From assembly GCA_003130835.1 (NCBI GenBank), contig QEXX01000055.1:1-35442 (forward strand): a stretch of DNA of 35,442 nt. Reading direction: 5' to 3'. Shown in pieces: positions 1 to 8,206 of this stretch (positions are counted from its first letter, which is position 1; every line of letters starts with the position of its first letter). The notes under the pieces are model-generated. The model ran no database searches. It was not told where the DNA came from and was given only the letters and a program-made list of their open reading frames with translations. The position numbers and the translations under genes are program-made. This stretch comes from Anaerolineae bacterium (GTDB lineage Bacteria; Chloroflexota; Anaerolineae; Anaerolineales; UBA4823).

Positions 1-2989
1 GCCACACCACCTTCCACGGGGCGAAGGTGTAGTCGCCGACGTCGAACATCGAGTAGAAGGGGCCGGTCTCTACGGCCCTTCCGCGGCGCTCGGGCCGCGT
101 AAAGTAGCGCTTGAACGCCGCCCGCTCCCGCAGCACCCGCTCGAAGCGCTTGAGGTAGCCGTAGGTGCACGGGTAACGGGTTTGCAGGTCTTGCTCGGGA
201 ATGGCCTTCAAGCGCATCCCCGGCTCGTGGGTAAGGAGAATCAACGCTGAAGGTTCCGCCCGCCAGCGCTGCACGTCCCGCCCGCGCAGCAGGGGGTAAA
301 GCAGGTCCGGTTCGATCGGCTCGGCCACCTCGTCCACCTTGATCTTGGCGCCCTCGGTGAGGTTGTGCACCACCACCAGCCCATCGGGGCGCGTCATCAC
401 CGGCTCCAGCCAATAGACGGCGTTGGCGCCGCCGGTGTACGCGCCGGCGTGGGCCACGTATGGGCGACCCGACGGGTCGCCCTGGCACAGCACCTTGCGC
501 ACGGCGCGCAGCGCCCTGGGACGGGCGGTGAGCCAGGGGGAGGTGGGGTCATCCGGGTTCACCGGTTGGGCAGAGAATTGCAGGCGCTTCGTGGCCGCAG
601 TCACTTCCTGCAGCGTGCTGTCGTAGGTGAAACGGGCGCGCACGCCGGGGCGCAGCGCCGCTGTGCTCTTGCGCCACACTGTGTAAGGCACCGGATATTT
701 GGTAGGCTTGCCTTTTTCCAGCACCATCACCGCCGTGCGGTTGGAGGCGCCTTCAAAGGGATTGAGGTCCACCATATCGTCCACGTGCACGACGGCAATG
801 GGCGTGAATTGTCCGTTGCCCTGCGGAATCCGGAATCGTCGAAATCCTTGACCTCCGCCCCCTGTCTTGAAAACGGACTGAGTAATGACAAATCCGAGAC
901 GCCCCTTGTCTTTGAGCAGCCTATCCATCACGGTGTATGTCATCAACACCGATATATCGTCTTTCGATTTTCCCAAGATGGCGTCAAAACCTTTGTGTGA
1001 AAAGATGTCATAACGTGCCCACAAAGGCGCAATGGACTGCCGGTACTTATCCGGCAAATGCTCCCAGTTCACCCACGGCGGGTTGCCGACGACATAGTCG
1101 AACTGCCCCACGGTGAGCGGGGCAAAGTTGTTCTTGAGCAGCCGCGCCCACAGGCCGTTCATGCCGCGCCGGTGCAGGTCGAACATCTGCTCATAGAGGT
1201 CGCGCACCAGGGAAGCGGTGCGTTCATCCCAGCCGCGACCTTCCAGCGGAAGGGCGCTCTGACACCGTCGGACGAACGCCTCCGCCTCCAGGCCATCGCG
1301 CAGGCTCTCTTCGATAAGGCCGCAGAAGCGGTCGAAGCGTTCCCGCGTGCACAAGACGGCGGGCACGCGGAAGGTCCCGACGGCGGTAGGAAACTCATAG
1401 GCGTCGTGGCTGAAGAGGTCCTCGCCCACGGCCGGCGTGCGCACCGAGTCGGCCAGGTAGATGGGGATGGTGACCTCGCCGCGGCGATGCTCCAGCAGGT
1501 CGGCGATGGCCAGCAGATAGTTCACCCGCGCCGTCAGCACCGCCAGCGGGTTCAGGTCAAAGCCCACGACGTTGTTCAGGATGGCGTGGAGCAGCTCGCT
1601 TTCCGGCACCAGGAGCGCCCGGCCCAGCCCGGTCATCCGCGCGATGATGAGGATGGGGAAGGTGCCGGAGCCGCAGGCCGGGTCGAGGAAGCGCGTGCGC
1701 AACACCTTCTGGCGCAATATGGCCTCTGGCACTTTGCGTTTGGGATCGAAAAGGTCTCCATCCACCTGAGCCAGCAACCGCTGAGCGAGCCAGTCGGGGG
1801 TGTAATACTCGCCCAGGTTGTGGCGCACCTCGCGCGGCAACAGGTAGTGATAGAGCTTCTTGAACAGGTCGCGCGTCTCCTCCGGCACGAGCGTCAGCGT
1901 GGTGGGGTCGTACTCGTCCAGGCGTCGGACGATCTCGCGAAGCGCGGTCTCGATCTCATCGTTCCAGGCGTGGAGGTACCACTCGAAAAAGTCGCCTTCG
2001 AGCAGGTTGAGGAGGCCGTAGGCGCGGAAGATGCCGCCGGATTCCATCTCTCGCAGGCCACGGCGCAGGGTCTCCCCGTCGGCGGTCGTCAGGCCGGCAA
2101 ACGACGGCGCACCCAATCTGACGCCGAGGTGCCGCGAAAGGGCGAGCCAAGCCAGCAGCTTGACCAGCAGGGCGAAGTAGGTGTGCAGAACAAAGAAGAA
2201 ACGCTCTGCATCCTGCGCGCTTTTGACCTCAAAGCCGGCCTTGCGCACCCACTTTTTCAGTGGCTCCAGTTTCCGCCCGCCGAAAGCCTCCGAGTAATCA
2301 ATCGCCTCGCTGAAAAAGAGCCGCCACTGCGCGAACAGTTTGGGGACGAGGCCATCCGGCGCGTCGAGGGCTGGGCCGAGCGCCCGAAACAGGCTGCGCA
2401 GGATATTCTGCGTGCGCAGTTGCTCGATGGCGAAATCGCGGTTCAGGTTTTCGGAGGTGAGGGCGATGCCAGAGGCGAGGCCCGCCAGCCAGGTCAGGAA
2501 GCGCTCCAGCGAGTGCCGGTTGACCTCGACGGGGGCTTCTTCCGTCCACCTGCCGTTGATATAGCGGACGAAAATGAAGAAATGGCCGTCAAAGGCGACG
2601 CCGGCCAGGCGGTCCATCTCACGGCGCTCTTTCTGTGCCAGGCCGGTGATATAGTCCTTGACTTGCTGAACCGCATGGCGCGTGGCTGCGTCTGCGGCTT
2701 TCTTGAGCACGCCGGGGCGCTCGTACTCGATCACCAGGCGGTTGAAGACGGCGTCGGCGCGGCCGCTGGCGAGGGTGTACTCGGCGTGGGCAAGCGGGGC
2801 AAGGCCGATCTCGGTGCAAAACTCGTCCAGCAACGGGTCAATCACGCGACGGAAATCGGCCTCGGTTGGCCAGCGCGGGAGGACATCCTGCAAACCGGCG
2901 AGTATCTTTTCACACGATCGGGCAAGTATTTTGTCTCTTTCTTCGGTTTCCAAATTTGACTCCAGTTCCGTTTTCGCGATGGATGGCAT
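1..2989 (-). CDS. Type IIG-like restriction-modification enzyme (nuclease plus N6-adenine DNA methyltransferase), 3' end cut off by the window
   Basis: A single minus-strand frame stays open from an ATG at 2989 to the window edge, giving 996 residues with no stop, so the C-terminus is missing. Motifs of a gamma-class N6-adenine methyltransferase are clear: GEYYTP at about residues 393-398, the SAM-binding DPACGSGTF starting at D436, and the catalytic NPPW at N636. Residues 46-93 look like a PD-(D/E)XK-type nuclease (D79 followed by E88-Y-E90), which would make one polypeptide that both cuts and methylates, as in Eco57I-like enzymes. The region after about residue 680 should hold the target-recognition domain. 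GAGG lies six bases before the ATG and supports this start. Base composition is visibly richer in G+C than the neighbouring nuo genes, which hints at horizontal acquisition. The methyltransferase part is certain. The nuclease assignment and type IIG class are inferred, and a methylase of a larger defence system is possible. Confidence 0.88.
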   Translation of the reverse strand, partial: MPSIAKTELESNLETEERDKILARSCEKILAGLQDVLPRWPTEADFRRVIDPLLDEFCTEIGLAPLAHAEYTLASGRADAVFNRLVIEYERPGVLKKAADAATRHAVQQVKDYITGLAQKERREMDRLAGVAFDGHFFIFVRYINGRWTEEAPVEVNRHSLERFLTWLAGLASGIALTSENLNRDFAIEQLRTQNILRSLFRALGPALDAPDGLVPKLFAQWRLFFSEAIDYSEAFGGRKLEPLKKWVRKAGFEVKSAQDAERFFFVLHTYFALLVKLLAWLALSRHLGVRLGAPSFAGLTTADGETLRRGLREMESGGIFRAYGLLNLLEGDFFEWYLHAWNDEIETALREIVRRLDEYDPTTLTLVPEETRDLFKKLYHYLLPREVRHNLGEYYTPDWLAQRLLAQVDGDLFDPKRKVPEAILRQKVLRTRFLDPACGSGTFPILIIARMTGLGRALLVPESELLHAILNNVVGFDLNPLAVLTARVNYLLAIADLLEHRRGEVTIPIYLADSVRTPAVGEDLFSHDAYEFPTAVGTFRVPAVLCTRERFDRFCGLIEESLRDGLEAEAFVRRCQSALPLEGRGWDERTASLVRDLYEQMFDLHRRGMNGLWARLLKNNFAPLTVGQFDYVVGNPPWVNWEHLPDKYRQSIAPLWARYDIFSHKGFDAILGKSKDDISVLMTYTVMDRLLKDKGRLGFVITQSVFKTGGGGQGFRRFRIPQGNGQFTPIAVVHVDDMVDLNPFEGASNRTAVMVLEKGKPTKYPVPYTVWRKSTAALRPGVRARFTYDSTLQEVTAATKRLQFSAQPVNPDDPTSPWLTARPRALRAVRKVLCQGDPSGRPYVAHAGAYTGGANAVYWLEPVMTRPDGLVVVHNLTEGAKIKVDEVAEPIEPDLLYPLLRGRDVQRWRAEPSALILLTHEPGMRLKAIPEQDLQTRYPCTYGYLKRFERVLRERAAFKRYFTRPERRGRAVETGPFYSMFDVGDYTFAPWKVVW

Positions 2990-3081
2990 AGATGTCCTCG
3001 CGGCAAGCAGTGCCAGGTAACCATTCGGGTTATGTGCGCCCAACGATTGATGATACGGACTCCGTTTTTGCCCCCTCTATG

Positions 3082-3114
3082 GGGGGGGTTATGCGGACCC
3101 CGCATAACCCCCCC
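3082..3114. repeat. Perfect 15-bp inverted repeat with a 3-base loop
   Basis: The arms are 3082-3096 (seven G, then TTATGCGG) and 3100-3114 (CCGCATAA, then seven C), separated by ACC. There is no T-run on either side, so it does not look like an ordinary terminator. It lies between two divergent genes, within the expected 5' leader of the restriction-modification transcript. It could be a leader hairpin, a protein-binding site or a relic of a mobile repeat. Confidence 0.85.
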
Positions 3115-3176
3115 GTGGGGTTGGCTTTTGCGGCATCCATCGGGCACAATAAGACAAACGACCCAAATCTCTGGCT

Positions 3177-3205
3177 ATTTTCGCGCCAGGTGAGCACCAT
3201 GTCAA
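3177..3205 (-). promoter_or_regulatory. Probable promoter of the restriction-modification gene
   Basis: On the minus strand a perfect TTGACA (3205 down to 3200) is followed after 17 bases by GAAAAT (3182 down to 3177), which matches four of six -10 positions. Transcription would start near 3170. That leaves a leader of about 180 bases which contains the 15-bp hairpin at 3082-3114. Confidence 0.5.
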
Positions 3206-3235
3206 TATTGAGAACTTCGGTATTGTAACATAGGG

Positions 3236-3241
3236 TATAAT
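3236..3241 (+). promoter_or_regulatory. -10 box of miaB, placed for a leaderless transcript
   Basis: A perfect TATAAT ends only seven bases before the miaB ATG at 3249, so transcription should begin at or next to the start codon. No Shine-Dalgarno sequence is visible upstream. The nearest -35-like hexamer, TTGAGA at 3208-3213, is 22 bases away, which is longer than ideal. TTGAGA overlaps the palindrome TCAATATTGA at 3202-3211, which also covers part of the divergent TTGACA. Confidence 0.55.
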
Positions 3242-3248
3242 ATCGGAC

Positions 3249-4640
3249 ATGAAATATCACATTTGGACTGAAGGTTGTCAAATGAACGTGGCCGACTCGC
3301 AGCGGGTGGCTTCGGCGTTGGAACGACTTGGTTACCAGATGACCGAGCAACCGGAAGCGGCCGATGTGATTGTCTTGAACACCTGTGTCGTGCGCCAAAG
3401 CGCCGAAGACAAGGCTTATGGGCGTTTGCATTCCCTGCGCCCGCTGAAAGAGCGCAATCCGAATCTGGTCATCAATTTGATGGGTTGTTTGGTCGGCATC
3501 AAAAACGCCGAACGGTTGAAAGAACGCTTCCCCTTTGTGGATGTCTTCTCGCCCCCTTCGGATGTAGGCCCGCTGGTGACCTATCTCACCCAGGCTGAGA
3601 GCCGCTCGAGCGAGGAAGCTGCCACTTTAGAGCGCTTCGCCCTTATGGACGGCGAACTGATCTTACCGCAAAGCCAGCGTGGGCGACAAGTTTCGGCCTT
3701 TGTCTCGGCTGTGTTGGGTTGTTCGCACGCCTGCACCTTCTGCATCATACCCTATCGGCGGGGCGTGGAGCGCAGCCGCCCGATGGCGGATATCCTAGGC
3801 GAGGTGCGCTCTTTGGTCGCCCAAGGCGTCAAAGAAGTGACCCTGCTCGGACAAATCGTTGACCGTTATGGGAAAGATTTACCCGACGGAGCTTCATTAG
3901 CCACCCTGTTGCGCCGCGTGCATGAGGTGGAAGGGTTAGAGCGCATCCGCTTTCTGACCTCGCACCCCAATTACCTGACGGAGGATTTGCTGGACGCCGT
4001 TGCCGAATTGCCCAAGGTGATGCCTCATATCGAAGTGCCCGTGCAGGCTGGGGATGATGAAGTGCTCGCCCGCATGAAGCGCGGCTACACCGCCGACGAG
4101 TACCGTCGCCTGATCGAACGCATCCGCGCTCATCTTTCGGGCAAGACGCCCGGCGTCTCGATCGCTACGGATATTATCGTTGGTTTTCCTGGCGAGAGCG
4201 AAGCGCAATTTCAGCGCACCTATGACCTGTTGGCAGAACTAAGACTGGATGTTGCCCATCTGGCGCGCTACTCGCCGCGGCCTGGCACCGTAGCCGAACG
4301 CAAAATGGTGGATGACGTGCCCGAAGAAGAAAAAATGCGCCGCTTTCGCCTGCTGGAAGAGTTGCAAGAGCGCATCGCTGGTGAGATCAATGCCGCTTAT
4401 GTGGGCAAAACGGTGGAGGTGTTATTTGAGGAAAAGGTGCGCGGGCGCTGGAAAGGGCGCACACCCACCAACAAGCTGGTCTTCCTTGAGAGCGAGGAAG
4501 ATTTGCGCGGCAAAGTCCTGCCGGTGCTGATCACCTGGGCGGGCCCTTGGTCGATGCAGGCTTCCTTACCGCTGAATCCCGCCGGGCTTATCCAGCCGCA
4601 AACTGCGAGCCTCGTCCGTGAGCCAGCGGGCTTCAATTGA
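3249..4640 (+). CDS. miaB: tRNA-2-methylthio-N6-dimethylallyladenosine synthase (MiaB)
   Basis: This radical-SAM enzyme adds the 2-methylthio group to N6-isopentenyladenosine-37 of tRNAs that read UNN codons. The N-terminal UPF0004 domain carries three cluster cysteines: C10 in TEGCQMN, C46 in NTCVVR and C80 in MGCL. The radical-SAM CxxxCxxC is C158, C162 and C165 in CSHACTFC, followed by IPYRRG, which is typical of MiaB. The TRAM RNA-binding domain lies at about 385-450. The 463-residue length and the opening MKYHIWTEGCQMN fit the family, so the ATG at 3249 is the right start even though no ribosome-binding site precedes it. The NTCVVR and YRRG context favours MiaB over its relatives MtaB and RimO. 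It stands alone, divergent from the methyltransferase gene and separated from nuoA by about 450 bases. Confidence 0.93.
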   Translation: MKYHIWTEGCQMNVADSQRVASALERLGYQMTEQPEAADVIVLNTCVVRQSAEDKAYGRLHSLRPLKERNPNLVINLMGCLVGIKNAERLKERFPFVDVFSPPSDVGPLVTYLTQAESRSSEEAATLERFALMDGELILPQSQRGRQVSAFVSAVLGCSHACTFCIIPYRRGVERSRPMADILGEVRSLVAQGVKEVTLLGQIVDRYGKDLPDGASLATLLRRVHEVEGLERIRFLTSHPNYLTEDLLDAVAELPKVMPHIEVPVQAGDDEVLARMKRGYTADEYRRLIERIRAHLSGKTPGVSIATDIIVGFPGESEAQFQRTYDLLAELRLDVAHLARYSPRPGTVAERKMVDDVPEEEKMRRFRLLEELQERIAGEINAAYVGKTVEVLFEEKVRGRWKGRTPTNKLVFLESEEDLRGKVLPVLITWAGPWSMQASLPLNPAGLIQPQTASLVREPAGFN

Positions 4641-5089
4641 ACCCTACCGTTCAAGCTGCGACCCTACCTGAACCGATTCCTGTTGGGACAAAAGTCCTGG
4701 TGAGATGTCCCGCTTGGATCTCGCCAAGTATTTGCCTTCCTGCGTTTAAAGTCATTCATTCACGCATCCACTCGGGATCTTGATGAAGCAGAGATTTCAG
4801 CGGTGAATCTAAGCCGCGCAGGCGACTCGAAGGACGAATCTTCTGCAGTCCGTGTGGCACGTGCTCAACCCAGTGCTGATAGCCGATTCGGCCAACAATC
4901 GGTTCATTCATGCCGTACTTCAGCCCCAGAGTGACGCTACCCTTTGGAGGTCTTGATCGTATTAGGAAAAAAATCATTTGCGAAATCACCCGAAATTAAC
5001 ACTTTGTGAAATTTGACACCATACCGACTCTGTGATACACTTACCGCTCAGGTAAACAATTCTCATCTCCAAGCCAAAGGACTCCTTAG
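4641..5089. other. Gene-poor spacer between miaB and nuoA
   Basis: No convincing gene is seen in these 449 bases. A 77-codon minus-strand frame (4756-4989) resembles no family I recognise and could be chance or a gene remnant. Just after miaB there is only a weak 6-bp inverted repeat (GGGACA 4685-4690 and TGTCCC 4706-4711, loop 15) with no T-run, so no clear terminator. The last 80 bases hold the nuo promoter and the nuoA ribosome-binding site. Confidence 0.6.
5013..5041 (+). promoter_or_regulatory. Probable main promoter of the nuo operon
   Basis: A perfect -35 TTGACA (5013-5018) is followed after exactly 17 bases by TACACT (5036-5041), which keeps the conserved T, A and final T of the -10 box. 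The start of transcription would be near 5048. The nuoA ribosome-binding site AAAGGA is at 5076-5081. Confidence 0.6.
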
Positions 5090-5443
5090 ATGAACGAATA
5101 CCTACCCCTGGCGGTTCTCCTAATCCTATCCACACTCGTTGCGATCATTGCCATTTCGCTTGGCCATCTCTTTGGTCCTCGCCGCCCTACACCCAAAAAA
5201 TCTCTCCCCTACGAATCGGGCATGACCCCTTTTGGACCCGGTACCCGACGGATGCCTGTGCGTTTTTATTTAGTGGCGGTTCTCTTTATTTTATTTGATA
5301 TTGAGGTGGTCTTCTTTGTGCCGTGGGCAGTGGTCTACCGTAAGTTGGGGTTATTTGGCTTTGTGGAGATGCTCATTTTTGCCGGTATTTTGGAGATTGC
5401 CTTTGTGTATGCATGGAAGAAAGGAGCATTAGAATGGGAGTAG
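5090..5443 (+). CDS. nuoA: NADH-quinone oxidoreductase subunit A
   Basis: Small membrane subunit of respiratory complex I (ND3 type), located at the junction of the peripheral and membrane arms. The 117 residues form three transmembrane segments (about 5-28, 58-80 and 88-110). The matrix-side loop carries the conserved PYESGM motif (about 40-45). The second helix holds the family motif [17 protein letters not shown] with its acidic pair, and the protein ends in [11 protein letters not shown] as usual. AAAGGA eight bases before the ATG supports the start. It is the first gene of the fourteen-gene operon and its 3' end overlaps the nuoB start. Confidence 0.96.
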   Translation: MNEYLPLAVLLILSTLVAIIAISLGHLFGPRRPTPKKSLPYESGMTPFGPGTRRMPVRFYLVAVLFILFDIEVVFFVPWAVVYRKLGLFGFVEMLIFAGILEIAFVYAWKKGALEWE

Positions 5444-5916
5444 AACAAAAACTTGGGAATATGGGGATTGTGACCGCCAAGTTGGAAGATGTAGTCAATT
5501 GGGCGCGCACCAAAGCCATGTGGCCAATGCTGTTTGGTTTAGCCTGTTGCGCCATCGAGATGATGGCTGCTCAAGCTTCAAATTACGATATGAGCCGCTT
5601 TGGCATGGAATTGATGCGTGCCAGCCCGCGCCAATCGGATTTGATGATTGTGGCTGGGCGGGTCAGCCGCAAGATGGCCCCCGTCCTGCGCCGTCTCTAT
5701 GACCAGATGCCTGACCCCAAATGGGTGATTGCCATGGGGGATTGCTCCTCCTGCGGTGGTGTATTCAACAATTATGCCATTGTGCCGGGAGTAGATGAGG
5801 TGGTGCCGGTGGATGTCTATGTGGCTGGCTGCCCGCCCCGCCCAGAAGGGTTGATTCACGGCATTTTGACTCTGCATGAAAAAGTGCGCGGTCAAAAACT
5901 GCGCGATTGGGCATAA
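5434..5916 (+). CDS. nuoB: NADH-quinone oxidoreductase subunit B (cluster N2)
   Basis: Peripheral-arm subunit that holds the terminal [4Fe-4S] cluster N2, which passes electrons to quinone. The four ligands are C38, C39, C104 and C133. Their spacings of 65 and 29 residues equal those of the E. coli subunit. The motifs [16 protein letters not shown] and GCPPRPE are intact. I prefer the ATG at 5434 (160 residues) over an in-frame ATG at 5413 because AAGGAG (5421-5426) sits seven bases before 5434, while nothing suitable precedes 5413. The start lies inside the end of nuoA (overlap 5434-5443), so the two are probably translationally coupled. Confidence 0.95.
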   Translation: MGVEQKLGNMGIVTAKLEDVVNWARTKAMWPMLFGLACCAIEMMAAQASNYDMSRFGMELMRASPRQSDLMIVAGRVSRKMAPVLRRLYDQMPDPKWVIAMGDCSSCGGVFNNYAIVPGVDEVVPVDVYVAGCPPRPEGLIHGILTLHEKVRGQKLRDWA

Positions 5917-5932
5917 GAGAGGCAGGCACACG

Positions 5933-6445
5933 ATGGGTGAACATTTGCAGAAAGCAGTCCAAGCCCTACAAGAGCGCTTTGGCGCTACAACCAGCCAATT
6001 CCGCGATGAGGTGAGTGTCTTCCTGCAAGCCGATCAAATTGTCGAAGCCTGTGAGCTGCTGCGCAACGAGTTTGAGTTTGAGATGCTGGAAGACGAGACG
6101 GCTGTTGATTACTGGCCTGAGGAGACGCCCCGCTTTCACGTTGTTTACCAAATCTATTCCTACAAACATAACGAGCGCATCTGCTTGCGCGTGCCCTTGA
6201 ATGGGAATAATCCTTCTCTCCCCAGCATTGAGGGGGTTTATCCCAATGCCAATTGGTATGAACGCGAGGTTTATGATATGTTCGGCATTCACTACGAGGG
6301 GCATTCCGACTTGCGCCGCATTCTGATGCCACACGATTGGGAAGGACATCCCTTGCGCAAAGATTATCCGCTTGGGCATGAGGAGATTATGTTCTCCTTC
6401 AACTTTGACGAGATCAACGCCCGTAAACGGTATGCCACAGAATAA
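5933..6445 (+). CDS. nuoC: NADH-quinone oxidoreductase subunit C
   Basis: 30-kDa-type subunit of the complex I quinone module, which packs against NuoD and carries no cofactor. The 170-residue protein ends with the family signature: [10 protein letters not shown], then [14 protein letters not shown], then [11 protein letters not shown]. It is a separate gene here and not fused to nuoD as in enterobacteria. The ATG at 5933 follows an AGAGAGG stretch at about 5917-5923. An in-frame upstream ATG at 5876 would extend the protein back into the coding end of nuoB and is disfavoured. Confidence 0.93.
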   Translation: MGEHLQKAVQALQERFGATTSQFRDEVSVFLQADQIVEACELLRNEFEFEMLEDETAVDYWPEETPRFHVVYQIYSYKHNERICLRVPLNGNNPSLPSIEGVYPNANWYEREVYDMFGIHYEGHSDLRRILMPHDWEGHPLRKDYPLGHEEIMFSFNFDEINARKRYATE

Positions 6446-6470
6446 GGGAACAGAGTAGGTAGGTTGCATT

Positions 6471-7712
6471 ATGCCGGAGATCAATACGCACATTGACGAA
6501 AGTATGCTGGATGGCTTCACCCGTCTGGTGACCCAGGAAGCCATCGAAGGGAAAACCATGTTGCTCAACATGGGTCCTCAGCATCCCAGCACACACGGGG
6601 TGTTACGGCTGCTCTTGGAGCTAGACGGCGAATTTGTGGTCAACGTGATTCCCGACATCGGCTTTTTGCACACCGGTGTCGAAAAACACATGGAATACAA
6701 AACCTTCGAGAAGGCGGTGGTCATGACCGACCGCCTGGACTATTTAAATAACATCGGCAACAATCTGGTCTATTGTTTAGCGGTTGAAAAGTTAGTGGAC
6801 TTAGATGTGCCGCCCCGCGCCCAAGCGATTCGTGTCATCTTGACCGAATTGCAGCGCATTGCCTCTCACCTCGTATGGCTAGGTACCCATGCGCTGGATT
6901 TGGCAGCCATGTCAGTTTTTCTCTATTGCTTCCGTGAGCGCGAGATGATCTTGGACATTATGGAAATGTGCAGTGGCCAGCGCATGATGACCAGCTATTT
7001 CCGCCCCGGCGGGCTATGGCGGGATGTGCCGGTCGAGTTCGAGGACGCCGTGCGCCAATTCCTGCGCATCTTCCCGGCGCGCATTGACGAATACGAAGCC
7101 TTGCTGACCAAAAATCCCCTGTTCATCGAGCGCACCAAGCACATCGGCGTTTTATCTGCCGAAGATGCCATGCGCTGGGGCGTGACCGGACCGAGCCTGC
7201 GCGCCAGCGGTGTAGCCCATGACTTGCGCAAAGTACGCCCTTATTCGGGCTATGAACAATATGAGTTTGACATTCCAACTCACACAGATGGCGATACTTA
7301 TGCGCGCTATTTGGTGCGCATGGAAGAGATGCGCCAATCGGTGCGCATCGTCCAACAGGCTTTGGATAAACTCCCCTATGGGCCAACGCGCTCCAACAAC
7401 CGTAAATTTGTGCCCCCGCCGCGCTCCGAGTTAGGGCATAGCATGGAAGCGGTCATTCACCACTTCAAACTCTTCACCGAGGGCTTCCCTGCGCCGAAAG
7501 GAGCGGTTTATGTGGCGGTCGAGTCGCCGCGCGGGGAATTAGGGGTGTACCTTGAAGGCGATGGCGGGCCCAAACCCTACCGCATTCATTGGCGCACTCC
7601 CTCCTTTGCAAATCTGCAAGTGTTGAAATTGCTTGCCAAAGGGCATCTGGTTGCCGACCTGGTTGCCCTGATCGGCACCATTGACATCGTGTTAGGAGAT
7701 GTAGACCGGTGA
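6471..7712 (+). CDS. nuoD: NADH-quinone oxidoreductase subunit D
   Basis: 49-kDa-type subunit that forms the quinone-binding cavity together with NuoB and is evolutionarily related to the large subunit of NiFe hydrogenases. The signature NMGPQHPSTHGVLRLLLELDGE lies near residues 30-50. It is followed by the conserved PDIGFLHTGVEKHMEYKT and later by the RGELGVYLEGDGGPKPYR segment. At 413 residues the length is normal. The ribosome-binding site is poor (GTAGG about a dozen bases upstream), so the exact start among the early ATGs (6471, 6504, 6558) is less certain than the identity. Its stop codon overlaps the GTG start of nuoE by four bases. Confidence 0.95.
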   Translation: MPEINTHIDESMLDGFTRLVTQEAIEGKTMLLNMGPQHPSTHGVLRLLLELDGEFVVNVIPDIGFLHTGVEKHMEYKTFEKAVVMTDRLDYLNNIGNNLVYCLAVEKLVDLDVPPRAQAIRVILTELQRIASHLVWLGTHALDLAAMSVFLYCFREREMILDIMEMCSGQRMMTSYFRPGGLWRDVPVEFEDAVRQFLRIFPARIDEYEALLTKNPLFIERTKHIGVLSAEDAMRWGVTGPSLRASGVAHDLRKVRPYSGYEQYEFDIPTHTDGDTYARYLVRMEEMRQSVRIVQQALDKLPYGPTRSNNRKFVPPPRSELGHSMEAVIHHFKLFTEGFPAPKGAVYVAVESPRGELGVYLEGDGGPKPYRIHWRTPSFANLQVLKLLAKGHLVADLVALIGTIDIVLGDVDR

Positions 7713-8206
7713 ACCATCTACGCGAAAAATATGCTTCCGAAATTGAAGCTACGCTAGCAAAATATCCTCCCGATCATAAGCGCGCCGCCGCCATGCCGCT
7801 GCTCTACCTAGCCCAACGCGAGTATGGCTATGTGACCAAACAAGCGCTAATCGAAATCAGTGAAATCCTCGACGTGCCACCCACCGAAATCGGACAACTG
7901 GTCGGCTTTTACACCCTTTATTATGATGAGCCGGGCGGTAAATATCGTATCCAAGTATGCACCGATCTGCCTTGCGCCTTGCGCGGCGCGGAAGAATTCC
8001 TTGAGCAGTTATGTGAGAATTTAGGCATCCAGGTGGGTGAGACCACGCCAGATGGGTTAATCACGGTGGAGAAAGTGATGTGCCTGGCAGGCTGCGATCG
8101 GGCACCCCTCTTTCAAGTTCAAACCGCCGAAGGCATCACCTATCACGAAAACCAGAGTGTAGAAAGCGCAATGAAACTCGTTCGAACTTGGCAGAGTAAC
8201 CCATGA
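7709..8206 (+). CDS. nuoE: NADH-quinone oxidoreductase subunit E (2Fe-2S cluster N1a)
   Basis: 24-kDa-type, thioredoxin-like subunit of the NADH-input module. The four [2Fe-2S] ligands are present: C84 and C89 in CTDLPC, and C125 and C129 in CLAGC. At 165 residues it has the usual helical N-terminus (Y-x-P-D-H-K-R-A-A). It starts with GTG at 7709, overlapping the nuoD stop as GTGA, with AGGAG at 7694-7698 ten bases upstream. Its own stop overlaps the nuoF ATG. The chained overlaps should keep E, F and G in balanced amounts. Confidence 0.95.
   Translation: MNHLREKYASEIEATLAKYPPDHKRAAAMPLLYLAQREYGYVTKQALIEISEILDVPPTEIGQLVGFYTLYYDEPGGKYRIQVCTDLPCALRGAEEFLEQLCENLGIQVGETTPDGLITVEKVMCLAGCDRAPLFQVQTAEGITYHENQSVESAMKLVRTWQSNP

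Noticed and set aside
1058-2959. A 633-codon plus-strand open frame, and another at 365-1000
   Set aside because: They lie antisense to the restriction-modification gene, whose minus-strand frame carries the DPACGSGTF and NPPW motifs. The plus-strand products show only low-complexity His/Gln/Arg/Gly-rich sequence, as expected of the opposite strand of a GC-rich gene.
3082-3114. The hairpin as an intrinsic terminator
   Set aside because: Neither flank has a run of T, and the two flanking genes diverge, so neither gene ends there.
3030-3431. A 133-codon minus-strand frame across the divergent spacer and the start of miaB
   Set aside because: It reads through the perfect hairpin and opposite the conserved N-terminus of MiaB, and has no family resemblance.
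4756-4989. A 77-codon minus-strand frame in the miaB-nuoA spacer
   Set aside because: No recognisable family, no clear ribosome-binding site, and length within chance expectation. It could be a gene remnant, but nothing in the sequence supports that.
5413-5433. An upstream ATG for nuoB giving seven extra residues
   Set aside because: The AAGGAG that would serve the family-typical start at 5434 lies inside this extension, and no ribosome-binding site precedes 5413.
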